This document shows, piece by piece, positions 29,270-35,984 of a stretch of 43,819 bases of DNA (positions within the stretch are counted from its first letter, which is position 1; every line of letters begins with the position of its first letter). The position numbers were made by a program, and so were the translations under genes. Below the pieces are notes generated by a model, which saw only the letters and a program-made list of their open reading frames with translations, was not told the origin of the DNA and searched no databases. This DNA comes from an uncultured Oscillospiraceae bacterium (lineage in GTDB: Bacteria; Bacillota; Clostridia; Oscillospirales; Oscillospiraceae). The stretch lies in assembly GCA_947589545.1 (NCBI GenBank), contig CANQBA010000029.1, forward strand, positions 1 to 43,819, in the 5' to 3' direction.

Positions 29270-30961
29270 TCAATGCTTGACCTTTATGGCGATGAAAATG
29301 CCCGCCAGCAGGAGAAGAGCGGAGACGCCCGTCAGCAGGAGCGCCCGGGGATCCGTGGAGGCGGTCTGGGGCTCCGTTTGGCCGCCGGTCTGCGTCCATT
29401 GGCCGTTCATACCCGGCCTCTGGGACCCCATATCGGGCCTTTGAACGCCCGACTGTCCACCCATATCGGGCATCTGACCGTCTGTCTGACCGCCCATGCC
29501 GGGGCGCTGTGCGCCAAGCTGGCCGTCCGTCTGCCCGCCCACATCGGGTATTTGACCGTCCGTTTGACCGTTCATGCCGGGGCGCTGGCCTCTGCCGCCG
29601 CCCATGCCGCCGAAGCCCCCGAAGCCGCCCATGCCGCCAAAGCCCGAGGCGGACTGGTTGGTGACGGTGACAACCGTCTCGGCGCCGTCCACGGACAGCG
29701 TCACGGCGTCCCCCACCGCAAGGCCCGGGGTGCTGAGGATCAGGCTGGAGAAGGCACAGGGGACGGTTTCGCTCAGGAGCGTATTGCCCTGGGCGTCGGT
29801 CAAAACGACCTCCGCCCCCGCCGCACCGCTGACGGTCTGGGACACGAAGCCCTGGGGGGAGGCGGCGTCGAAGCTCTCCGCCATCATGGCCGAGCCGGCG
29901 GCAAAAACGGCGCCGCCGGAGATCAGGCACACGCCGCCCGTCTCGGCCCCGGCGTCCAGGGCCGCGTTCCCGCCGGTGTCGGACAGGCTGATGAACACGC
30001 TCCCGCCGGTGATATAGATACTGCCGTTGGAGTCCAGGCCGTCCGCGTCCCGGCCCGTCTCGTTGACGACGCGGACACTGCCGCCGGAGACGGTGATCAC
30101 GGAGCCTGTCTCCTTGGCGTTGAAGCCGTCGTCCTGGGGCCGGATGTCGATGCTTCCGCCGGCCACGGCGATCTGCTGGCCCTCCACACCCTCATAGCAG
30201 GCGGGGACGGTGAGTGTGCCGGACTCCATGTAGAAGAAGCCGGTCAGCGCGTCGTTGGAGACGGTGACGCCGTCGTCCCCGGCGTTTACGGTGATTTCCG
30301 CATCCCGGATCCGCACGCTGTCGTTGGCGTGAAGGCCGTCCTGGGCGGCGGTGATGTCAAGGCGTCCGCCGGCGATCACCAGATCGTCGTTGCCCACGAT
30401 GCCGTGGCCGGCGCTCTCCACCGTCAGGGAACCGGAGCCGTTTACAGTCAGGTCGTCCCGGGAAAAGACGGCCCCATCCACGCCGGAGGCGGTATCGGTG
30501 AAGCTTTGGGAGACAAGGCTGTTCTCCGTGCCCTCCTTAAGCGTCAGGAACACCTTTTCCGCCTGCTCTATCTCCAGGGCCGCGCCGTCCGGGTTCGTTA
30601 CCGAGGCCCCGGCCAGGCACAGCCAGATCTTATCGGTATTCTGGGCGTCGATCAAAATCCGGCCGCCGTCCAGCGTCCCTGTGACCGCGTATCTGCCCGC
30701 CGAGACGATGTGGACGGCCCCGTCCAGGAAGTACGCCCCGCCGGAGATCTCCGCGCCGGCTCCCGTGAGGGTCACGGTATACGCGCCGGCGGTGTCCCAG
30801 GCGCCGTCCAGGTCGTTCTCCGTAAAGTACCCCTCCCCCGTGTCGCCGTCGCCGGCGGGGGTGAGGCCCAGGGCCGCGCCGTTCATGAATAGGACGGTGA
30901 GGATCACTGTCAGGGCCGTGATGACGGCGCAGATCGCGTCGATTCGTTTGCTCCCGGCCAT
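29270..30961 (-). CDS. Cthe_2159/DUF4353-type surface carbohydrate-binding protein, 563 aa
   Basis: A cell-surface protein. An N-terminal membrane/signal segment (AICAVITALTVILTVLFM) precedes a long right-handed beta-helix domain (about 30-400) with repeating strands such as DDLTVNGSGSLTVESAGHGI and DDLVIAGGRLDITAAQDGLH, as in the polysaccharide-binding protein Cthe_2159 of Clostridium thermocellum. A glycine-rich stretch and a low-complexity region (about 455-530) built on QRPGM, GGQTDGQ and PDMGGQ units follow. A final helix (LLLTGVSALLLLAGIFIAI) anchors the C-terminus; no LPXTG motif is seen. The start at 30961 has GGGGTGA upstream. Together with VTC and DUF4956 it forms a recurrent Firmicute gene set. 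Confidence 0.8.
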   Translation of the reverse strand: MAGSKRIDAICAVITALTVILTVLFMNGAALGLTPAGDGDTGEGYFTENDLDGAWDTAGAYTVTLTGAGAEISGGAYFLDGAVHIVSAGRYAVTGTLDGGRILIDAQNTDKIWLCLAGASVTNPDGAALEIEQAEKVFLTLKEGTENSLVSQSFTDTASGVDGAVFSRDDLTVNGSGSLTVESAGHGIVGNDDLVIAGGRLDITAAQDGLHANDSVRIRDAEITVNAGDDGVTVSNDALTGFFYMESGTLTVPACYEGVEGQQIAVAGGSIDIRPQDDGFNAKETGSVITVSGGSVRVVNETGRDADGLDSNGSIYITGGSVFISLSDTGGNAALDAGAETGGVCLISGGAVFAAGSAMMAESFDAASPQGFVSQTVSGAAGAEVVLTDAQGNTLLSETVPCAFSSLILSTPGLAVGDAVTLSVDGAETVVTVTNQSASGFGGMGGFGGFGGMGGGRGQRPGMNGQTDGQIPDVGGQTDGQLGAQRPGMGGQTDGQMPDMGGQSGVQRPDMGSQRPGMNGQWTQTGGQTEPQTASTDPRALLLTGVSALLLLAGIFIAIKVKH

Positions 30962-30965
30962 CCCG

Positions 30966-31637
30966 TCACCCCATGTACTCGCCGTTGTAGCTGACAAGCG
31001 CCGCGCTCCTGACACCCGCAAGGGTGGAAAGGGCGTTCACAAAGCCGGTGTCGCCGTCCTTGAGGCGCACGTCGTAATTGACCTCGATCTGGCCGGGACG
31101 CACGGTCTTGCTCTTGACGCGGCACAGCTTCGTGGCGTTTTGCAAAAGCTCCCCGGCCCGCCGCTCGCTGTCCTGCCCGTCGCAGGAGAGCACCAGGATA
31201 TAGGGGTCGGCGTGGGACTTGCGGTTGACGAACACCAGCAGGATGACGCCGATGATGACGCTGCCGATGACCGCCAGGGGGATCATGCCCGCCGCCAGGA
31301 CGATACCGGCGGCGATGGCCCAGAAGAGGAAGGCGATGTCCAGCGGCTCCTTGATGGCCGTGCGGAACCGAACGATGGACAAAGCGCCCACCATGCCCAG
31401 GGACAGCACCACGTTGCTGGTCACCGCCAGGATGACCAGGGTGGTGATCATCGTCAGGGCGATAAGGGTCACGCCGAAGGAGGTGGAGTACATCACGCCC
31501 TGATAGGTCTTTTTATAGACCAGAAAGATGAATACGCCCAGGCCGAAGGACAGGACAAGCGCCAGGGCCATATCCAGGACGCTCACCGCCGTCACGTTCT
31601 CCAGAAAGCTGGATTTGAAGATGTCCGAAAAAGTCAT
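30966..31637 (-). CDS. DUF4956 membrane protein, 223 aa
   Basis: The N-terminal two thirds hold four or so membrane helices (VSVLDMALALVLSFGLGVFI, TLIALTMITTLVILAVTS, IPLAVIGSVIIGVILLVFV) with the family signature MVGALSIVRFRTAIKEPLDI in a loop. The last 80 residues form a soluble ferredoxin-like domain. DUF4956 proteins are regularly next to VTC-domain proteins, and a role in membrane-coupled polymer synthesis or export is suspected, not shown. GGGAGGAAACAACA precedes the ATG. The stop lies 4 nt before the surface-protein start, so the two are closely linked. Confidence 0.85.
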   Translation of the reverse strand: MTFSDIFKSSFLENVTAVSVLDMALALVLSFGLGVFIFLVYKKTYQGVMYSTSFGVTLIALTMITTLVILAVTSNVVLSLGMVGALSIVRFRTAIKEPLDIAFLFWAIAAGIVLAAGMIPLAVIGSVIIGVILLVFVNRKSHADPYILVLSCDGQDSERRAGELLQNATKLCRVKSKTVRPGQIEVNYDVRLKDGDTGFVNALSTLAGVRSAALVSYNGEYMG

Positions 31638-31675
31638 TGTTGTTTCCTCCCGATTATTTTATCCGTATGACCGTT

Positions 31676-32356
31676 TTATCCGTAAATTCTGCTTTGCGCG
31701 TATTTGGAGAAGGCCCCCGCCCGCCGGCCGGGAAGCTCCAGGATGTCCCGGACGGTTCGGGGCAGGAAGCTGTCCCATTTGACCTCCAGGAGCGCCGGAT
31801 CCCCCGGCACCGGGACGGTGACAAGGCCCGGATCCAGAAGATCCGTGGCGGACAGGCCCGTGCGTATGCCGTAGTCCAGCGTCACCCGGACGCCGCCGGG
31901 GCCGTAAACAAAGGGCTCCCGGGTATAGTCCACTACGGTTTTGGGCCGCAGGCCCTCCGTGGTCATCTTGACGTAGAGCTCCCGCACAAGCGCGCGCCCG
32001 TCCTCCCGCATCCAGAGGGTGTCGCCGCGAAGAAGCCTCTCCGTCTCGGCGTATGTCAGCTCCGCCGTCTGCTTATTGCCCAAGCCGGCCAGCTTCAACT
32101 TTTTCTCCAGGTGGATGAGGGACGTGTCGCCGTTATATAAGCGCAGTCTGAACTTCTCCCGGCGGGAGACGCCGTCCAGCTTTTCCCGCAAAGCCCTGTC
32201 CGTGGGCGTCTCAAAGTAGAGACTGCGGATCAGATACCGGCCGTTCACCGCGTGGGGATCCGGCTCCAGCACCGCCCGCAGACGCTGACGGAGGATCAGC
32301 CTGTCGGCGGCGTTGATCTCAAATTTCCATTCGTGTCTCAGCTCCATATTCTCCAT
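31676..32356 (-). CDS. VTC-domain protein (polyphosphate polymerase-like), 226 aa
   Basis: This is a cytosolic tunnel-fold (triphosphate tunnel) protein related to the catalytic domain of yeast Vtc4, which makes polyphosphate from ATP. Matching segments are NGRYLIRSLYFETP, REKFRLRLYNGD, LIHLEKKLK, KTVVDYTREPFVY, RVTLDYGIRTGLS and ALLEVKWDSFLP, which supply the basic and acidic residues lining the tunnel. Length is normal for bacterial forms. The ATG at 32356 has GGGGAGGTGAACAC upstream. It is the first gene of a three-gene operon. Bacterial VTC proteins are not all proven polymerases, so activity on polyphosphate is likely but unproven. Confidence 0.85.
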   Translation of the reverse strand: MENMELRHEWKFEINAADRLILRQRLRAVLEPDPHAVNGRYLIRSLYFETPTDRALREKLDGVSRREKFRLRLYNGDTSLIHLEKKLKLAGLGNKQTAELTYAETERLLRGDTLWMREDGRALVRELYVKMTTEGLRPKTVVDYTREPFVYGPGGVRVTLDYGIRTGLSATDLLDPGLVTVPVPGDPALLEVKWDSFLPRTVRDILELPGRRAGAFSKYAQSRIYG

Positions 32357-32383
32357 GTGTTCACCTCCCCGCTGTTTGCGGTC

Positions 32384-32426
32384 ATTATACTAAGCCAGGC
32401 TGAAAGGAACCTGAAAAGGAAATGAA
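32384..32426 (-). promoter_or_regulatory. VTC operon promoter with three 11-bp phased TGAA repeats
   Basis: The -10 is TATAAT (plus-strand 32384-32389). Plus-strand TGAA starts at 32401, 32412 and 32423; the first is 11 nt upstream of the -10, as in the htrA promoter. No good -35 hexamer is present, so activation by a bound regulator is likely. The region begins 17 bp downstream of the histidine kinase stop. Confidence 0.8.
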
Positions 32427-32442
32427 CAATTTGTAAACACCC

Positions 32443-33648
32443 TCAGCCCGCCGTGGGCAGCTCCACGAGGAAGGTGTTGCGCCCCTCGGCGCTCTCCGCC
32501 CAGATCCGGCCCCGGTGCTCCGTGACGATCTCCCGGGCGATGGCAAGGCCCAGGCCGTAGCTGTCGTCCATGGCTCTGGCCTTGTCGGCCCGGTAGAAGC
32601 GCTTGAAGATATCGGAAAGCTCCTCCTTGGACAGCGCCGCTCCCGGCGTCGACACGGCCAGTACGCACCGGCGGCCCTGCTTCCCCAGGCGCACCGTGAC
32701 GGTTCCCGGCGCGTCGGCATACTTAAGGCCGTTGTCCAGCAATATTTCCAGCGTCTGGCGCAGATGCGGCGGCGAGCCGTTCACCCGGATCCCCGGCGTA
32801 AGCTCGCTCTCCAGGGTCAGTCCCCGCTCAAAGTAGAGGGGCTCAAAGGGCAGCAGGGCCTCCTCTATAAGGGCGGAAAAATCCAGGCGCTCCATGGTCT
32901 TCTCCACCGCGCCGTTTTCCACCCGGGTCAAATCGAGTAAGCTCCCCACCAGGCCCCGCATCCGGTTAGCCATGGTGAGGATATCGCCGGCGTACCGGGC
33001 CTTCTGCTCCTCCGTAGCCGCGGGGGAGCCCAGCAGCTCCGCGTCGGTGAGGATCACCGCCAGGGGCGTTTTCAGCTCGTGGGAGGCGTCGGCCACGAAT
33101 TGCCGCTGCTGCTCCCAGGCCCGCTCCACGGGCCGGACGGCCCAGCGGGCCAGAAAGAGGCTGATGAGGAAGAAGGCCGCCAGCGCCACAGTGCCGATGG
33201 CAAGGCACGTCCGCACCAGATTGGTCAGGGTGGCCCGCTCGCTGGAGATGTCCGCGAAGACCACGCACTCCCCCCAGACGCTCCTGCCGAAGCAGTAGCG
33301 GAAGCCGTAGGTCGGCAGGTCCCCCATCTCCTGTCCGTCGGCCCTGGCGGCCTCCAGAAGCTCCGACAGCATCGCCTGGTCGGTGAGGTCGAAATGACCG
33401 CTTACCGCCGCCAGACTCCCGTCCGGGCCGAACTGGAGTACGAAATAGGGCAGCTGGATCCGGTCATTGCGATCCCCCGGCCGCCACATCCGCATGGGCT
33501 CCGCCGCCACGGATCGGAGCATCTGGACGCTCTCCTCCCGGAGATCCCGGCTGGTGATGCCGTACACCAGGCCGAACATGACAAGCAGAACCGTCAGCAC
33601 AAGGCCCATGTTGATGGCGATAAATTTGGCTTTCAGCTTTCCGAGCAC
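32443..33648 (-). CDS. Sensor histidine kinase, 401 aa
   Basis: A membrane kinase partnered with the response regulator upstream. Two helices (about 9-31 and 149-167) flank an extracytoplasmic sensor of about 115 residues, then a short HAMP-like linker, a HisKA domain with H190 (ADASHELKTPLAVI) and an ATPase domain with N306 (LLDNGLKYA) and FKRFYRADKAR. The G1 box reads STPGAALSKEEL, so the usual Asp or Asn of DxGxG is replaced. The last glycine box is SYGLGLAIARE. The start overlaps the regulator gene by 16 nt. The sensor domain is not a known type; the regulon suggests it senses envelope state. Confidence 0.9.
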   Translation of the reverse strand: MLGKLKAKFIAINMGLVLTVLLVMFGLVYGITSRDLREESVQMLRSVAAEPMRMWRPGDRNDRIQLPYFVLQFGPDGSLAAVSGHFDLTDQAMLSELLEAARADGQEMGDLPTYGFRYCFGRSVWGECVVFADISSERATLTNLVRTCLAIGTVALAAFFLISLFLARWAVRPVERAWEQQRQFVADASHELKTPLAVILTDAELLGSPAATEEQKARYAGDILTMANRMRGLVGSLLDLTRVENGAVEKTMERLDFSALIEEALLPFEPLYFERGLTLESELTPGIRVNGSPPHLRQTLEILLDNGLKYADAPGTVTVRLGKQGRRCVLAVSTPGAALSKEELSDIFKRFYRADKARAMDDSYGLGLAIAREIVTEHRGRIWAESAEGRNTFLVELPTAG

Positions 33649-34319
33649 GGTTTTTTCACCTCCAGATGGTACCCCAGCCGCCGCGCGGAGACGATCTCCA
33701 CGTTGGAACCGATGGCCGCCAGCTTCTTGCGCAGAAAGCCGGCGTAGACCTCCACGTGGTTCTCCACTGCGTTGGAATCAAAGCCCCAGACGCGGGCCAG
33801 GATCGTCTCCTTGCTGAGATTCCGCTCCCCCGCCTGCATCAGGGCGCGCATCACGTCAAATTCCCGGGCCGAGAGCCTGACCTCCCGCTCCCCGCAGATC
33901 AGCGTGGAGGTGGACAGATCCAGGGACGTGTTGCCGTAACGCAGCTCGTCCACCTCGTTGCCCTGCCGCCGCAGGAGGGCGTTGACGCAGGCCAGCAGCT
34001 CCCGGGAGTCGAAGGGCTTCGTCAGGTAGTAGTCCGCCCCGGCGTTGAGGCCGGCGATCCTGTCCTCAATGGCGCTCCGGGCCGTCAGCATCAAAATCGG
34101 CGTGGCGTTGCGCTTGGCCCGCACAGCCCGCGCCACCTCCAGCCCGTTCATGCCGGGCATCATCACGTCCAGGATCAGCAGATCGTAGACCCCGGTGAGG
34201 GCGTAGTCCGCGCCGGATTCCCCGTCGTAGACCGCTTCGGCCTCAAAGCCCTTGTCCCGCAGAAGATCCGCCAGGGCGTTGGCCAGCATTTTTTCATCCT
34301 CAATGATCAAAATCTTCAC
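33633..34319 (-). CDS. OmpR/PhoB-family response regulator, 228 aa
   Basis: The receiver domain (1-120) has the phosphorylation site D51 (LLILDVMMPG), T79 and K101 (YLTKPFDS), and the winged-helix DNA-binding domain (about 130-225) has LSAREFDVMRALMQ and ENHVEVYAGFLRKKL. The start is the GTG at 34319 with GAGGAGGGGAATACC upstream; the apparent ATG at 34346 lies inside the -10 region and cannot be used. The gene's promoter and those of the VTC and htrA operons share 11-bp phased TGAA repeats, so this protein is the natural candidate for binding them and controlling its own synthesis. Confidence 0.9.
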   Translation of the reverse strand: MKILIIEDEKMLANALADLLRDKGFEAEAVYDGESGADYALTGVYDLLILDVMMPGMNGLEVARAVRAKRNATPILMLTARSAIEDRIAGLNAGADYYLTKPFDSRELLACVNALLRRQGNEVDELRYGNTSLDLSTSTLICGEREVRLSAREFDVMRALMQAGERNLSKETILARVWGFDSNAVENHVEVYAGFLRKKLAAIGSNVEIVSARRLGYHLEVKKPCSES

Positions 34320-34344
34320 GGTATTCCCCTCCTCTGTCCTTATC

Positions 34345-34376
34345 ATAGTACCATGTCAAGCTGAAATGAAGCTGAA
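34345..34376 (-). promoter_or_regulatory. Promoter of the two-component operon with TGAA repeats
   Basis: Plus-strand TGAA starts at 34362 and 34373, both as GCTGAAA, 11 bp apart. A -10 of TACTAT (plus-strand 34345-34350) gives the same 11-nt spacing to the first repeat as in the other two promoters; TATGAT (34342-34347) is an alternative. The arrangement indicates autoregulation. Confidence 0.7.
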
Positions 34377-34394
34377 AACTGTAAACTTTTTCGC

Positions 34395-34421
34395 AAAAAA
34401 ATCCCACCGGAGCCCGGTGGG
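34395..34421 (-). terminator. Terminator of the S-layer-homology gene
   Basis: CCCACCGG (34403-34410) pairs with CCGGTGGG (34414-34421); on the minus strand a run of seven T follows (plus-strand 34395-34401). It lies directly upstream of the two-component promoter. Confidence 0.85.
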
Positions 34422-34447
34422 AGGGATATGTATGGGGAAGGCGGCTT

Positions 34448-35902
34448 TCAGGCAAAAAGGGCATACGCGCGGGTGATGACGGCGGCGTATTCAGCCCGGG
34501 TAGTGATCCCTTCGGGGGCCAGGAGGCCGTCACTGCCGTTGATGACGCCTGCTTTGACGGCCCAGCTCATGGCGGTGACGTAGTCGGCGCCCACGGCGGC
34601 CCAGTCCGGGAACAGCTCCAGGGAATAGCCGTCGTCGGCGGGGCCTCCCACGGCCTTCCAGATCATGTAGACCAGCTCCTGCCGCTCCAGGGTGTCCGCC
34701 GGGCTCTTTCCGAAGGTAAGTCCGGCCTCCTCCGCCCAGCTCATGCCGGCGGCGTACCAGGGGTCGCCGGAGGTGTCGATCCCCAGGCGTCTGGCCAGAA
34801 CGGTGGCGGCCGAGCCCAGATCCATGGGCTTATCCGGGGCGAATTGCCCCTCGCCCACGCCCGTCATGATGCCGTGGATGAACACGAAATCCACATAGGG
34901 CGTGGCCCAGTGGCGCAGGGGGACGTCGGTGAAATCGGAGACGGAGCAGTTGACGGCGATATCGCCGGGCATGCCAGCGCCGGCGCTGGCCTCCATGAGC
35001 TTTTTCCAGCCGCTGGCGCTGCCGGTGAAGGTGACGGAGGCCAGGGCGGCGCACCCGGCAAAGGCGTCCTTGCCGATCTTTTCAAGACTGGCCGGAAGCG
35101 TCGCGTGCCGCAGGGCCTCACAGCCGGCGAAGGCCCGCTCCCCCACGGTGAGGACGCCGTCGGGCAGGGCGACGCTCTCCAGCTGGACGCAGTTTTCAAA
35201 CGCGCCGGCGCCGATGGCCGTCACGCCCCTGCCGTTGACCTTCGCCGGGATATTCGCCGCCTGGATATAGCCGTCGGCGTCCTTGACGACGCCCAGGGCG
35301 GCGTCAAGGTAGATGTTTCCGCCGTCCATGGTCAGCACGGCCTCGCCGTATCCGGCCATGACTTTGGCGGAATCCTCCACGGAGGCGGCGTAGGGCAGGG
35401 CCTCGGGATCCTTGGAGCAGACAAGCAGGAAGCTTTCGCTGAGGACTTCCTCCCCGTAGACGAGCCGGACGGTCTCAGCCCACGCGGTGTAGAGGGGCAG
35501 CTCACCCGGCGCGTAGAGATACCAGACCTCGTCGGGGGCGGGCCCCACGGGCTCCACGTTGTAGACTTCGCCAAGAATCTCGTCCTTGCCCGCCGGCCCC
35601 ACCTCCAGGGTGGATCCCATGCGCTCACAGGTCATCTTCCAGGCGCCGGGGCCCATCCGCTGGATGTCCCGGAACGCGCCCTCATAGGCCCATTGGTTGT
35701 AGGAATCCACATCCTCGTCATAGCCGCTCCCCTCAAAGGCTCCGCCGGCGTGCAGGGTGAGCTTTCCGGCCCAGGCGCCCGTGCCGCTTAAGTAGTCGAA
35801 GGTGAGGCTGTCAAAGGGAAGGGACTCCCCGGCCGACGCGGTCGCGGCAAGGCCGCACACAAGCGCCAGCGCCAGCAAAAGGGAAAAGACCCGTTTTTTC
35901 AT
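34448..35902 (-). CDS. Secreted leucine-rich-repeat protein with S-layer homology domains, 484 aa
   Basis: A signal peptide (KRVFSLLLALALVCGLAATASA) leads to an unknown beta-rich domain (about 30-210). A short BspA-type leucine-rich repeat block follows (GVTAIGAGAFENCVQLESVA, VGERAFAGCEALRHATLPAS, IGKDAFAGCAALASVTFTGS). Three S-layer homology modules close the protein (DVPLRHWATPYVDFVFIHGI, WYAAGMSWAEEAGLTFGKSP, FPDWAAVGADYVTAMSWAVK). S-layer modules hold proteins non-covalently on the cell wall. The ATG at 35902 has AGGAGGAACCTT upstream; the in-frame extension to 35983 overlaps the promoter. A role in surface adhesion or carbohydrate contact is inferred. Confidence 0.85.
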   Translation of the reverse strand: MKKRVFSLLLALALVCGLAATASAGESLPFDSLTFDYLSGTGAWAGKLTLHAGGAFEGSGYDEDVDSYNQWAYEGAFRDIQRMGPGAWKMTCERMGSTLEVGPAGKDEILGEVYNVEPVGPAPDEVWYLYAPGELPLYTAWAETVRLVYGEEVLSESFLLVCSKDPEALPYAASVEDSAKVMAGYGEAVLTMDGGNIYLDAALGVVKDADGYIQAANIPAKVNGRGVTAIGAGAFENCVQLESVALPDGVLTVGERAFAGCEALRHATLPASLEKIGKDAFAGCAALASVTFTGSASGWKKLMEASAGAGMPGDIAVNCSVSDFTDVPLRHWATPYVDFVFIHGIMTGVGEGQFAPDKPMDLGSAATVLARRLGIDTSGDPWYAAGMSWAEEAGLTFGKSPADTLERQELVYMIWKAVGGPADDGYSLELFPDWAAVGADYVTAMSWAVKAGVINGSDGLLAPEGITTRAEYAAVITRAYALFA

Positions 35903-35954
35903 AAGGTTCCTCCTGTTCCCGCAAAAAGGTCGTAAACAAACAGTTCTCGATCCT

Positions 35955-35983
35955 ACTATACAGGATTTTCCCCACTTTGTCAA
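35955..35983 (-). promoter_or_regulatory. Promoter of the S-layer-homology gene
   Basis: TTGACA (plus-strand 35978-35983), 17-bp spacer, TATAGT (plus-strand 35955-35960). The -35 begins only 2 nt beyond the stop of the upstream GH3 gene, with no terminator between, so GH3 transcripts may read through into this gene. No TGAA repeats are present, so it is not part of the neighbouring regulon. Confidence 0.75.
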
Positions 35984-35984
35984 G

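Noticed and set aside
34320-34346. ATG start of the response regulator at 34346
   Set aside because: It lies within the -10 region and has no ribosome site. GTG at 34319 is preceded by GAGGAGGGG and gives the family's usual start.
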